DNA of 64,000 bases from the NCBI GenBank assembly GCA_963761905.1, contig CAVXIQ010000006.1, forward strand, positions 372,001 through 436,000, in the 5' to 3' direction. A program made the position numbers and the translations under genes. The stretch comes from Gaiellasilicea sp963761905 (GTDB lineage: Bacteria > Actinomycetota > Thermoleophilia > Gaiellales > Gaiellaceae). Positions 45,572 to 55,029 of the stretch are shown piece by piece. Numbering within the stretch: position 1 is the first letter of the stretch; each line of letters starts with the position of its first letter. The notes beneath the pieces were generated by a model. The model ran no database searches. It saw only the letters and a program-made list of their open reading frames with translations, and was not told where the DNA came from.

Positions 45572-46119
45572 GCCGCGAGCGCCTGGCGCTCGCCGACGGC
45601 CGCCGCGAGCGCGTCGACGACCGCGCGGAGCTCGGCGAGGAGCTCGGCGTCGACGCCGTCCGCGAGCCGGGTGTCCGCCTTCGCGACAGCCACCGTGTCC
45701 TCGAGCGTGCGGGCGCCCAGGGCGCCCAGCACCTTGCGCGTCTCCGCCGCCGCCCAGACGCCGCCGAACATGCCGGTGCTCGACGAGAGCACCGCGACGG
45801 GCTTGTTCCGGACCGGCGACTCGACGAGCGGCCGCGAGGCCCAGTCGAGCGCGTTCTTGAGCACGCCGGGGATCGAGGAGTTGTACTCGGGCGTCGAGAT
45901 CAGGATCCCGTCGGCCTCGGCGAGCGCCCGCTTGAAGCGCTCGACCGCGAGCGGCAGCTCGCCCGGGACGTCGTCGTCGGCGTCGTAGGGCGGGATCTCC
46001 TTCAGCCCGTGGTAGAGCTCGACGTCGACCCCGTCGGGCGCCGCCGCGGCGGCCCCGCGCAGGAGGTCCGTGTTGTGCGACCCCTGGCGGAGGCTGCCGC
46101 TGAGCGCGAGGATCTTCAT
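45568..46119 (-). CDS. NAD(P)H-dependent FMN reductase
   Basis: 183-residue flavodoxin-like reductase. KILALSGSLRQGSHNTDLLR is the FMN-phosphate loop and ISTPEYNSSIPGVLKNALDW the isoalloxazine-binding segment, both diagnostic of the chromate/quinone/FMN reductase family. Start ATG 46119 overlaps the yceI stop (TAATG). It is the second gene of the MarR-flanked operon, so it may take part in a redox or xenobiotic response; that role is inferred. Confidence 0.88.
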   Translation of the reverse strand: MKILALSGSLRQGSHNTDLLRGAAAAAPDGVDVELYHGLKEIPPYDADDDVPGELPLAVERFKRALAEADGILISTPEYNSSIPGVLKNALDWASRPLVESPVRNKPVAVLSSSTGMFGGVWAAAETRKVLGALGARTLEDTVAVAKADTRLADGVDAELLAELRAVVDALAAAVGERQALAA

Positions 46120-46665
46120 TACGACTGGACGAGCGCGAGGTTGGCGGTGATCAGGACGTCGTCGGCGAGCATCTGGCCGCCGCCGGGGAGCTCGGCGCTC
46201 CAGTCGATTCCGAAGTCGCGGCGGTTGATCGTGGTCTCGAGATCGAGGCCGAGCCGCTGCTTGCCGTAGCCGTCGGTGATCGGCCCGGCGATCGTGCCGG
46301 CGAGCTCGACCGGACGGGTCTCGCCTCGAAGGGTCAGGTCGCCGGCGATCGAGACAGCGTCGCCGTCGCGCTCGATCGAGCTGGAGACGAAGCGAAGCTG
46401 CGGAAACCGCTCTGCGTCGAAGAAGTCCGGGCGTCTGGAGGTGTCCGACGAGGTTCGGATCGTCCACCTCGACGCTCGAGACGTCGGCTCTGCCTTCGAG
46501 CCGTCCGGCGACGAGCTCCGCGTCGTAGGCACCGAAGCTGCCCTTGAACGTCATCACGCCGCTGTGCTTGACGGCGAAGCCGATGCTCGAGTGGACAGGG
46601 TCGAGGCCGAACGTGCCGGTCGGAATGGCGGTGGTCTCAGGGGCGGTGGTGTGTGCTGTGCTCAT
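46119..46665 (-). CDS. yceI: YceI-family lipid-binding-like protein (one apparent frameshift)
   Basis: About 181 residues, lipocalin-like barrel that binds long polyisoprenoid chains in the family. The first part (TFGLDPVHSSIGFAVKHSGV) and second part (DFFDAERFPQLRFVSSSIER, LTLRGETRPVELAG) are in different frames; dropping one base from the GGG at 46429-46431 restores LQTPDFFDAERFPQ. No signal peptide, so the protein should be cytoplasmic, a common actinobacterial form. ATG 46665 follows GAGGGAG. Transcribed from a promoter within 46708-46736. Confidence 0.87.
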
Positions 46666-46693
46666 TGCAACTCCCTCTCAGGTCGTGTATTCT

Positions 46694-46705
46694 TTGAGTG
46701 CTCAA
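46694..46705. promoter_or_regulatory. Probable MarR operator, site 1
   Basis: TTGAGTGCTCAA, an inverted repeat with TTGAG and CTCAA arms. It lies just after the -10 of the yceI promoter, at the predicted transcription start (about 46700). The shared TTGA/TCAA arms with site 2, 31 bases away centre to centre (about three helical turns), suggest binding by one dimeric regulator. Confidence 0.65.
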
Positions 46706-46707
46706 CA

Positions 46708-46736
46708 ACTATAGAGGCAAAACATTGAGTCGTCAA
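46708..46736 (-). promoter_or_regulatory. Promoter of the yceI/FMN-reductase operon
   Basis: Read on the minus strand: TTGACG (-35, 46731-46736), a 17-base spacer, and TATAGT (-10, 46708-46713). This is a near-consensus housekeeping promoter, unusual for this GC-rich window, placed 43 bases upstream of the yceI ATG. Two inverted repeats overlap it, one across the -35 and one at the expected start of transcription. Confidence 0.75.
46725..46736. promoter_or_regulatory. Probable MarR operator, site 2
   Basis: TTGAGTCGTCAA, an inverted repeat with TTGA and TCAA arms, overlapping the -35 of the yceI promoter and the probable TTG start codon of the MarR gene. Binding here would block yceI transcription and could also limit marR expression. 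Confidence 0.6.
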
Positions 46737-47210
46737 GTATCTGGATCGCAACTCCTAGAGCCACGAGCCATAGAGCTCGAGGCGTTCGCCCGCCTGATGC
46801 GGGCCCAGACGATCCTGCGCCGGGAGCTCGAGGCCGAATCGCTGACCCCCCGCGGGCTGACGATCAACGACTTCGAGACGCTGCTCCATCTCTCGCAGGC
46901 CGATGATCAGCGCCTGCGCCGGACCGACCTCGTCCGCCTGCTGATGCTGACGCCGTCGGGCGTGACCCGGCTCCTGGAGGGTCTCAATGAGGCAGGCCTG
47001 ACGGAGAACCGCGTCTGCGACGGCGACGCTCGGGTCACCTGGGCGAAGCTGACGGCGGAAGGCGCCGAGACCCTCGCCTGCGTCCGCGCAACCCACACGG
47101 AGCGCCTGCGCTCGCTCTTCCGCGAGACCCTGAGCGAGGACGAGGTCGCGCAGCTCTCGGAACTGCTCGGCCGGCTCCCGGGCGTCGGCCCGGGCTCCTG
47201 CGCCGGCTAG
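46725..47210 (+). CDS. MarR-family transcriptional regulator
   Basis: About 161 residues. Winged-helix core: LTINDFETLLHLSQADDQRL, then the recognition helix region RTDLVRLLMLTPSGVTRLLE, then the wing DGDARVTWAKLTAEGAETL, and a C-terminal dimerisation helix. The start is either TTG 46725, with AGAGG upstream, or GTG 46698, which lies inside operator site 1. The divergent arrangement with yceI and a shared operator region argues for repression of yceI and of itself, relieved by a small ligand. Confidence 0.87.
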   Translation: MSRQVSGSQLLEPRAIELEAFARLMRAQTILRRELEAESLTPRGLTINDFETLLHLSQADDQRLRRTDLVRLLMLTPSGVTRLLEGLNEAGLTENRVCDGDARVTWAKLTAEGAETLACVRATHTERLRSLFRETLSEDEVAQLSELLGRLPGVGPGSCAG

Positions 47211-47214
47211 TCGA

Positions 47215-48556
47215 TCAGCTCGCGGCCCGGGCGCGCTCCCTCATCTGGGCAAGCAGCTCCCGCAGAAACTCGTCCGTCGAATGCTCGTTCTGGGCCGACT
47301 CCTCGAGGCCGGCCACGATCGTCCGGTAGGAGACAGCGTGGTGCAGGGGCCTGACGACCGCCGCGAGCTCGACCGCCTCCTGCAGGACCTCCGGCTCGGC
47401 TTCGCCGTCCCAGCCCTCGAGGTACGCGTTCAAGAGGACTGCTCGACTCGTCTCGTCGGGCTCCCACTGGAGCGAGATCAGATCGAGAAACGGATGCGAG
47501 ATGCACGCGTCCGTCCAGTCGAAGTAGACGAGCTCCCCGTTCAGGCGGGCGACGTTCAGCATGTGCAGATCGCCGTGGAGCAGCGTCGCCGGGAGCCCGA
47601 GAGCGTCCAGCCGCCTGCAGAGCTGCTTGAGCGCCGGCTCCAGCCGTCGCAACTCGACGGTCTCGTCGACGGTGAACCGAGCAGTCGCCACCGGATCGTG
47701 GAGCAGTGGGTGGATCTGGGCCTCCAGGACCTCGAGCCGACGATCGAGGCAGCCGTCGGCCAGGAGCTCGTCCGTGAGGGCGGCACTCCGGCGCTGCAGG
47801 CCGGCGAAGCGGCGGAGTGCGTCAGTTCGCGTCCCCAGCGGCGCGTTCCAGTCGAAGAGCTCGTCGAACTCCGGGAGCAGGAGCCAGCCTCGCTCCGGCT
47901 CGACCGCCAGCGGCGCCGGAACATAGCCGGGGAAGCGCTCGGCCAGCCGTGCCGTCACGATCCCCTCCTCGACGAAGAGCGGCAGCCGCGCAGGCACCTT
48001 GAAGTACATCGTGGGCCCGTTCGTCCGGACACGCAGGACGGACGAGATGCTCCAGTGCTTGACCTGCTCGATCCCGACGAGGACGTGCCCGAGCCGCTTG
48101 GTCTCGCCGTGGATCCAATCGCGAACATCGGCGGCCCAACCCGTTCGCGCCCACGGCGGGCGCTGCTCCGGGATCGCGCCTGAGCCCAGCTCGTCGAGGT
48201 AGGAGCGCAGGAGCGGCCGGTCGGCGTCGTCGACGCGGAGCCGGTCGAGGTCAGCCGACTCGACCCAGCGCCCGTGCGACGGGGTCTCCCACAGCGGATC
48301 GACGAGCTCGAGCTCGAACACGGCGTCGAGCCGCTGCGCCTCCTCGTGCTCCTCGAAGCGGAGCTGCCGCAGGAGCCAGGGTCTCGTCCCGAGCCGGCGC
48401 TCGAATGCCGAGACCACCGTCGCCGCGTTCGCGACCCAGACGGCCTCCTTGACGACGACGCGAGGCACTCGCCAGACGCGCGTCGCTCCGGAGCAGCAGG
48501 ATGCGAGGCTCGGACGGATGGCGAAGCACCCCGGCGAGGTGCGAGCGCCAGGGCAT
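47215..48556 (-). CDS. Aminoglycoside-phosphotransferase-fold kinase with extra N-terminal domain (one apparent frameshift)
   Basis: About 446 residues. The C-terminal two thirds is an APH-type kinase domain with catalytic loop LLHGDLHMLNVARLNGELVY and metal motif FDWTDACISHPFLDL. The N-terminal 140 residues (ILLLRSD, then RVWRVPRVVVKEAVWVANAA, and LETPSHGRW-like text) resemble a NUDIX-like or dedicated substrate domain. ATG 48556 is joined to the main frame by dropping one base near 48480; otherwise the first GTG in the main frame is at 48468. Substrate unknown; proteins of this fold act on many small molecules besides antibiotics. Confidence 0.72.
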
Positions 48557-48562
48557 CAGCGG

Positions 48563-49918
48563 CTAGCCGACCGCGTACTCGTCCGCGATCGCGAGCACCT
48601 CGTCGAGCGTCGCGAGGCCCTCGTCGAGCTCCTCGCGGGTGATCGTCAGCGGCGGGCAGACCATGACGACGTTCCAGTGGGTCATCAGGTAGAGCCCCTT
48701 CTCGAGCGCCGCCTTCGCCAGCCGCGCGACCGGCGCGGCAGCCTCGCCGCCCGCGTTGAAGGGGACGAGCGGCTCGCGCGTCTCCCGGTTCTTGACCAGC
48801 TCGAGCCCCCAGAAGAGGCCGAGGCCGCGCACCTCGCCGATCGACGGATGCTTCTCGGCGAGCGCGGGGAGCGCCGTCGCCAGGTACTCCCCGTGCTCGG
48901 CCGCGTTCTCGACGATCCCCTCCTCGCGGAAGGCCTCGATCGAGGCGACGGCCGAGGCGCAGGCGAGCGGGTGCCCGCTGTACGTCAGCCCGCCGGCCAG
49001 GAACTTGTCGCGGATCCACGCGGAGATCGGCTCGGAGACGGTCATCGCGCCGAGCGGGACGTAGCCGGAGTTGATCCCCTTCGCCATCGTCAGGATGTCG
49101 GGGACGACGTCCCAGTTGTCGCAGGCGAACCAGCGGCCGGTGCGGCCGAAGCCGGCCATCACCTCGTCGAGGATCAGCAGGATCCCGTGCCGGTCGCAGG
49201 TCTCGCGGATCGCGCGGAGGTAGCCGTCGGGCGGCGGGATCACGCCGTTCGTGCCGGTGACCGTCTCGAGGATCACGGCGGCGACGGTGTGCGCGCCCTC
49301 GTACTGGAGGATCTCCTCGAGGTGCGGCGCGCCGGTGCAGACGGGGCACGGATCGGGATGGCCGGCGGGACAGCGGTAGGTGTAGGGGTCGAGCATCCGG
49401 ACGACGCCGGAGATCCCCGGCTCCGCGTGCCAGCGGCGCGGGTCGCCTGTCAGCGTCATCGCGCCGGCCGTCGCGCCGTGGTAGGAGCGATAGCGGGCGA
49501 TGATCTTGTGGCGGCCGGTGTACCAGCGGGCGAGCTTGATCGCGTTCTCGTTCGCCTCGGCGCCGCCGTTCGTGAAGAAGGACATCTTGAGGTCGCCCGG
49601 CGTGACCTCGGAGAGCAGGCGCCCGAGCTGCGAGCGCGGCTCGGTCGCCATCGGCGGGCCGATCGTGCAGAGCCGCTCGGCCTGCTCCTTGATCGCCGCG
49701 ATCAGCTTCGGATGCCCGTAGCCGATCGAGACGTTGACGAGCTGCGAGGCGAAATCGAGGTAGCGCTTGCCCTCGTAGTCCCAGAAGTAGCGCCCCTCGG
49801 CGCCGGCGACCGGGATCGGGTTGATCGCGTCCTGGACCGACCAGGAGTGGAGGACGTACTCCTTGGCATCCGCGCGAACCTGCTCGCCGAGCTCCGCGTT
49901 CGTCTCGATCGTCGCCAT
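48563..49918 (-). CDS. Class III (omega-amino acid) aminotransferase
   Basis: 451 residues, PLP fold type I. YFWDYEGKRYLDFASQLVNV, the FFTNGGAEANENAIKLAR cofactor loop, YRSYHGATAGAMTL, LLILDEVMAGFGRTGRWF (PLP aspartate) and the Schiff-base lysine in TMAKGINSGYVPLGAM are all present. The YRCPAGHPDPCPVCTGAPHL insertion is seen in taurine/beta-alanine-pyruvate type enzymes. The neighbouring mmsA suggests transfer from beta-alanine or 3-aminoisobutyrate to pyruvate, giving (methyl)malonate semialdehyde; this is inference from context. Confidence 0.87.
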   Translation of the reverse strand: MATIETNAELGEQVRADAKEYVLHSWSVQDAINPIPVAGAEGRYFWDYEGKRYLDFASQLVNVSIGYGHPKLIAAIKEQAERLCTIGPPMATEPRSQLGRLLSEVTPGDLKMSFFTNGGAEANENAIKLARWYTGRHKIIARYRSYHGATAGAMTLTGDPRRWHAEPGISGVVRMLDPYTYRCPAGHPDPCPVCTGAPHLEEILQYEGAHTVAAVILETVTGTNGVIPPPDGYLRAIRETCDRHGILLILDEVMAGFGRTGRWFACDNWDVVPDILTMAKGINSGYVPLGAMTVSEPISAWIRDKFLAGGLTYSGHPLACASAVASIEAFREEGIVENAAEHGEYLATALPALAEKHPSIGEVRGLGLFWGLELVKNRETREPLVPFNAGGEAAAPVARLAKAALEKGLYLMTHWNVVMVCPPLTITREELDEGLATLDEVLAIADEYAVG

Positions 49919-49943
49919 CGCGCTGATCCTAAACGCAGAGCCC

Positions 49944-50348
49944 CTAAATGCAGAGCGCGGGACTGAAAGCCTGATGGCCGCGCCCGACGTGGCAGCGCTG
50001 CTCCCACCGTGCCGAGACGAGCTTCCAGCGCTCGCCGTCCGGCTCGAGCTCGAGGACGAAGCGCTCGGCCTCGACCGAGTCGTCCTGGAGATCCTCTCGG
50101 AGGAGAGTTACCTCCGAGCCGTCCACGCTGGCCTCGCCCTCGAGCTCGCCGAGATACTCGCGCGCCAGCGCTTCCGGATCGCGCTCCCAATCCTCGTCGA
50201 CGGCGTCCGCGTGCTCCTGGAACGCGTTCACCTCGAGCACGCCGTCGCTCGGCCGCAGCTCCGCAGGTCCCGACCAGTCCGGGTGCGTCGGCGACGTCCC
50301 GCACGCGGCGAGCAGGAGCACCGGGATCACGGTGACGAGGCGGAGCAC
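49944..50348 (-). CDS. Lipoprotein, unknown
   Basis: 134 residues. GTG 50348 gives a signal VTVIPVLLLAACG with a lipobox cysteine, then an acidic mature part rich in glutamate and aspartate (YLGELEGEASVDGSEVTLL) and a C-terminal VLELEPDGERWKLVSARWEQ, ending in two cysteines. The layout suggests a small NTF2-like or DUF4878-type exported fold, but I cannot assign a family. It lies between the aminotransferase and mmsA, transcribed toward the former. Confidence 0.6.
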   Translation of the reverse strand: MLRLVTVIPVLLLAACGTSPTHPDWSGPAELRPSDGVLEVNAFQEHADAVDEDWERDPEALAREYLGELEGEASVDGSEVTLLREDLQDDSVEAERFVLELEPDGERWKLVSARWEQRCHVGRGHQAFSPALCI

Positions 50349-50424
50349 GCCGCGATCATCGCGCCCCTGTGTGAAGAGTTGATGAGCGATACGCTCCTCT
50401 CGATCACCTTCAGGAGGTAGACGG

Positions 50425-51954
50425 ATGACCGAGCTCGCAGCAGCCCCCGCCGAGACCCGAACCGAGACGAAGCGCGTCAACCACTGGATCGGCGGCGCGG
50501 CCGTCGCCGGCGAGTCCGGCCGCAGCGGCGCCGTTTGGAATCCCGCGACGGGCGAGCAGTCCGGCGCCGTCGACTTCGCCTCCGTCGAGGAGATCGACCG
50601 CGCAGTCGCCGCGGCCAAGGCGGCGTTCCCCGCCTGGCGCGCGACCTCGCTCTCGCGCAAGTCCGAGATCTACTTCCGGATCCGCAAGCTCCTCGACGAG
50701 CATCGCGAGGACCTCGCCCGGCTGCTGACGGCCGAGCACGGCAAGGTGCTCTCCGACGCGATGGGCGAGGTCGCGCGCGGGCTCGAGGTGATCGAGTTCG
50801 CCTGCGGGATCCCGCACCTCCTCAAGGGCAGCTTCTCCGAGCAGGCCTCGACCGGGATCGACGTCTACTCGATCCGCCAGCCGCTCGGCGTCGTGGCCGG
50901 GATCACGCCGTTCAACTTCCCGGCGATGGTCCCGATGTGGATGTGGGGGCCGGCGCTCGCATGCGGGAACACGTTCGTGCTGAAGCCGTCGGAGAAGGAT
51001 CCGTCCGCGTCGATCCTGACGGCCGAGCTGCTCAAGGAGGCGGGGGTTCCCGACGGCGTCTTCAACGTCGTCCACGGGGACAAGGTCGCGGTCGACCGGA
51101 TCCTCGAGCACCCGGACATCGCCGCCGTCAGCTTCGTCGGCTCGACCCCGATCGCCCGTTACATCTACGAGACGGGGACGAAGCACGGCAAGCGCGTCCA
51201 GGCGCTCGGCGGCGCCAAGAACCACATGATCGTCCTGCCCGACGCCGACCTCGAGATGGCAGCCGATGCAGCGGTCAGCGCCGCGTACGGCTCGGCCGGC
51301 GAGCGCTGCATGGCGATCTCCCAGGTCGTCGCGGTCGGCGGAGTCGGCGACGACCTCGTGGCGGCGATCAAGGAGCGGCTGCCGAAGATCAAGGTCGGCA
51401 ACGGGCTCGACGAGGGCGTCGAGATGGGCCCGCTCGTTACCGCGGAGCACCGCGACAAGGTCGCCGGCTACGTCGAGGGCGCGAGCGCGCAGGGCGCGAC
51501 GGTCGTCACCGACGGCCGCGACACCGCGCCGGAAGGTGACGGCTTCTTCCTCGGCGTCACCCTGCTCGACGACGTCACGCCCGAGATGGACGCCTACAAG
51601 GACGAGATCTTCGGCCCCGTGCTCGGCGTCACCCGCGTCGACACCTACGACGAGGCGCTGACGCTCGTGAACGAGAACCCCTACGGCAACGGCACCGCGA
51701 TCTTCACCCGCGACGGCGGAGTCGCCCGCCAGTTCCAGTTCGACGTCGAGGCGGGGATGGTCGGCGTCAACGTGCCGATCCCGGTGCCCGTCGCCTACTA
51801 CTCGTTCGGCGGCTGGAAGGCGAGCCTCTTCGGGGACACGCACATCTACGGGCCGGAAGGGATCAACTTCTACACCCGCGGCAAGGTCGTCACCTCGCGC
51901 TGGCCCGACCCGGCCACCTCGAAGGTCGACCTGGGCTTCCCGCAGACGCGCTAG
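50425..51954 (+). CDS. mmsA: CoA-acylating methylmalonate-semialdehyde dehydrogenase
   Basis: 509-residue aldehyde dehydrogenase. VNHWIGGAAVAGESGR at the start, PFNFPAMVPMWMWGPALACG, KPSEKDPSA, FVGSTPIARYIYETG, GAKNHMIVLPDAD and the catalytic cysteine in SAGERCMAISQVV match MmsA/IolA. The family lacks the usual general-base glutamate, so CoA rather than water attacks, giving propionyl-CoA or acetyl-CoA plus CO2 from methylmalonate or malonate semialdehyde. Strong CAGGAGG before ATG 50425. Divergent from the lipoprotein and aminotransferase genes. Confidence 0.93.
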   Translation: MTELAAAPAETRTETKRVNHWIGGAAVAGESGRSGAVWNPATGEQSGAVDFASVEEIDRAVAAAKAAFPAWRATSLSRKSEIYFRIRKLLDEHREDLARLLTAEHGKVLSDAMGEVARGLEVIEFACGIPHLLKGSFSEQASTGIDVYSIRQPLGVVAGITPFNFPAMVPMWMWGPALACGNTFVLKPSEKDPSASILTAELLKEAGVPDGVFNVVHGDKVAVDRILEHPDIAAVSFVGSTPIARYIYETGTKHGKRVQALGGAKNHMIVLPDADLEMAADAAVSAAYGSAGERCMAISQVVAVGGVGDDLVAAIKERLPKIKVGNGLDEGVEMGPLVTAEHRDKVAGYVEGASAQGATVVTDGRDTAPEGDGFFLGVTLLDDVTPEMDAYKDEIFGPVLGVTRVDTYDEALTLVNENPYGNGTAIFTRDGGVARQFQFDVEAGMVGVNVPIPVPVAYYSFGGWKASLFGDTHIYGPEGINFYTRGKVVTSRWPDPATSKVDLGFPQTR

Positions 51955-52013
51955 CCGAACGGCGAACCCGCGAGCAGCTTGAAGAACGGGTTCCGAGCGT
52001 CCAGGATGTGACG

Positions 52014-54651
52014 ATGGCGACTGCGGCTGCCGAGGGCGTGTCTCTGCTCGAGCGGGACGACGCCCTCGCGAGCCTGCACCAGGCGCTGACGGAATCCGCG
52101 GCGGGCAGCGGCAGGCTCGTGCTCGTGGCAGGCGAGGCGGGGGTGGGCAAGACCTCCCTCGTCCGGGCCTTCTGCGCTGAGCTCGACCGGGACGTCCCCG
52201 TGCTCCGGGGTGGGTGCGACGCGCTCTTCACGCCACGGCCGCTCGGCCCCTTTCTCGAGCTCGCCGCGGACGCGAGCGGGAGTCTCCGCGCAGCGTCCGC
52301 TGCTGGTGCAGCGCCGCATGCGCTCGTCGACGCGCTGGTGGAGGAAGCGACAGTCGGAGCCGACCGTCGTCGTCCTCGAGGACGTCCACTGGGCCGACGA
52401 GGCGAGCCTCGATGCGCTCCGCGTGCTGGCCCGGAGGGTCGAACGCTCGACGCTGCTCGTGCTCGCGACCTTCCGCGACGACCTCGACCGGATGCACCCG
52501 CTCCGGATCGTGCTCGGCGAGCTGGCGACGCGGCCGACGGTGCATCGAATCGCGCTCGAGCCGCTCTCGGAGACGTCGGTTGCCGCGCTTGCGGCGGAGG
52601 CTGACGTCGACGCCGGCGAGCTCCACCGCAGTACCGGCGGCAACCCCTTTTTCGTCACCGAGGTGCTCGCCTCCGGGAATGGTGCGATCCCCGAGACGGT
52701 CAGGGACGCTGTCCTTGCCCGCGTCGCCTCGCTGAGCGACCCCGCACGAGCGCTACTCGAAGCCGTCGCGATCGTGCCGCAGCGGGTCGAGCTCTGGCTG
52801 CTGGAGGCGCTGGCGCCTACCTGCATCGACACGCTCGAGGAATGCCTCGTCACGGGAACGCTTCGTGCGAGCAACGGCGGGGTCGAGTTCAGGCACGATC
52901 TTGCGCGCCGCGCGGTCGAAGAGTCGATCGAGCCGCGCCGAGCCGCCGGCTTGCACCGCCTCGCGGTCGCGGCGCTCGAGCAGCCGCCTGTCGGCGCACC
53001 CGATCCGGCTCGGCTCGCCCACCATGCCGAAGCCGCTGCCGAAGCCGAGCCGGCTCTGCGCTATGCGATCGCCGCAGCCGGGCGCTCCGAGGCGCTCGGT
53101 GCGCATCGCGAGGCGGCAGCTCAGTACGCCCGCGCGCTCCGCTTCGCGGACGGTCTCTCCGACGAGGAGCGCGCCTCGCTGCTCGAGCGCCAGTCCGACT
53201 CGCTCTACAACACCGACGAGCAGGTACAGGCGATCGACGCGCTCGAAGCAGCGATCGCGCTCCATCGGCGCGCCGGCAACGTGCTGGCCGAGGCGGTCGA
53301 CCTGGCCCGGGTCGTGCCGATGTTGACGTGCCGCGGCCTGTTTCGGGAGGCTGAGGAGGCGGCAGCGACTGCGCTCCACCTGCTCGAGCCGCTTCCACCC
53401 GGGCCGGAGCATGCAGCCATCTACCAGGCGGTGGCTCGAGCGCGGTTCATCGAGGACGACTTTGCGGGGGCGATCTCCTGGCTCAGACGCGCGTTGAGCC
53501 TCCTCGACGAGCGCGACCAGCCGGACCTGTTCGTCGACATCTCGATCTCGGCCGGCACTGGAGAGATGCTCCGCGACGGACCTGGAGCCAGCGGTGCCCT
53601 CGAGGCGGCAGTCGATCACGCTCGCCGGGTCGGAATTCACGCTCAAGTCGTCCGCGGGCTCCACAACCTGGCGATCACTGCCGCCGACTACCGGTCGTAC
53701 GACCTATCGGAGCGCTGGCTTGCGGAAGGCCTCGTGCTCTGCGACGAGCTGGAGCTCGACCTCTGGCGTCTCGCCCTGCTCCAGATCCGAGCGGTCGTCG
53801 AACTCGAGCTCGGCCGCTGGGCCGACGCGGCGGCGACCGCGAAGCTGCTCGTCGACGAGCCACGGGACTCTCCCGAGCCGCGGCTGATGGGACTGCTCGT
53901 GCTCGCGCTCGTGCGGGCTCGACGTGGCGACCCGGGCGCACGGTCGCTGCTGGACGAGGCGCTCGCGATGGTCTTTCCCGCTCTTGCGGTCGAGCGAGAC
54001 GGCGAGGTCGCCTGCGCTCTCGCCGAGATCGCGTGGCTCCAGCAGATCCCGGTCGACATCCGGGAGGCAACTCAACCCGTGTTCGACCTGGCCCTCGACC
54101 GTCGCTCGGCGGCGTGGATCGCGCGGATCGCGTATTGGCGGGGTAAGCACGGCATCGTCGACGAGCTTCCACCCGATCTCGTAGGTCCGCATGCGCTGCA
54201 GCTCGCCGGCGATTGGAAGGCGGCAGCCGCGGGGTGGGCGGCACTCGGCTGCCCGTACGAGGAGGCGCTCGCACTCAGCGAAACGGATGACGAAGGCGGC
54301 CTTCGCGAGGCTCTCAGCCGGGCGCGGCAGCTCGGCGCCGGCGCCCTCGCGGCACAGGTCTCGCGGCGGCTTCGCGAGCTCGGTATCCGCGACGTCGCCA
54401 GCGGCCCGCGAGCCGCCACGCTTGCGAATCCGGCGGCGCTGACCGCCCGCGAACTCGAGGTGCTGCAGTTGCTCGGCGAAGGCCTTCGAAACGCGGCGAT
54501 CGCCGAGCGTCTCTTCCTCTCTCCGCGCACGGTCGACCACCACGTCTCCGCGATCCTGCGGAAGCTCCAGGCCGGCAGTCGCGGCGAGGCCGTCGCCCAG
54601 GCTGCCCGGCTCGGGTTCATCGAGAATGGGCAGCACGTAGCCGAAAACTAG
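52014..54651 (+). CDS. LuxR-family large ATPase regulator (LAL/MalT-like; one apparent frameshift)
   Basis: About 878 residues. N-terminal AAA/NACHT-like ATPase with Walker A AGEAGVGKTSLVRAFC and Walker B VVVLEDVHWADEASLDAL, a long tetratricopeptide-like helical middle, and a C-terminal LuxR helix-turn-helix (LTARELEVLQLLGEGLRNAA, FLSPRTVDHHVSAILRKLQ). LAL proteins are ligand- and ATP-gated activators. The Walker A and B parts are in different frames; one extra base near 52345 explains this. The next two small genes run the same way and are candidate targets, which is inference. Confidence 0.88.
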
Positions 54652-54720
54652 GCAGTTCCACCGATGTAGCGGCAGGCCGTCGCTCGTAGCGTCGAGGCGT
54701 ACCCGAACGGAGGAGACGCC

Positions 54721-55014
54721 GTGGAGACCTACGTGATCCTGCGCCGGAGCGGCTGGCGCACACCCGACGAGCTGCAGGCGGCCGCCGCCCGCTCCACCGA
54801 GGAAGGCGACAATACGCCCGACGACATCCGCTGGATCCGCAGCTACGTGCTCGCGGAGCCGGACGGCCAGCTGGGCACCGTCTGCATCTACCAGGCCTCG
54901 AGTCCCGAGGCGATCCGCGCCCATGCCTACCGCGCAGGCCTGCCGGTCGACGAGATCGTGGCCGTCGCAGACACCGTCATCGTGCGACCGGATCCGGTTC
55001 CGGCCGCTGTCTGA
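54721..55014 (+). CDS. DUF4242 (SCO4226-like) protein
   Basis: 97 residues. METYVILRRSGWRTPDELQA, then the long strand/helix pattern IRWIRSYVLAEPDGQLGTVC and YQASSPEAIRAHAYRAGLPV, is the DUF4242 ferredoxin-like fold. A Streptomyces member, SCO4226, is described as nickel-binding. The usual metal-site residues cannot be confirmed by eye. GTG start with GGAGGAG upstream. It lies between the LAL regulator and the exported protein. Confidence 0.78.
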   Translation: METYVILRRSGWRTPDELQAAAARSTEEGDNTPDDIRWIRSYVLAEPDGQLGTVCIYQASSPEAIRAHAYRAGLPVDEIVAVADTVIVRPDPVPAAV

Positions 55015-55029
55015 GAGAGGGGAGAGAAC

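Noticed and set aside
47215..48556. Antibiotic resistance gene
   Set aside because: The kinase has the APH fold but an unrelated N-terminal domain and no close match to known resistance enzymes that I recognise; such kinases commonly act on other metabolites.
49929..49958. Imperfect tandem repeat AAACGCAGAGCCCC / AAATGCAGAGCG between the aminotransferase and lipoprotein genes
   Set aside because: Only two short, imperfect copies; probably chance.
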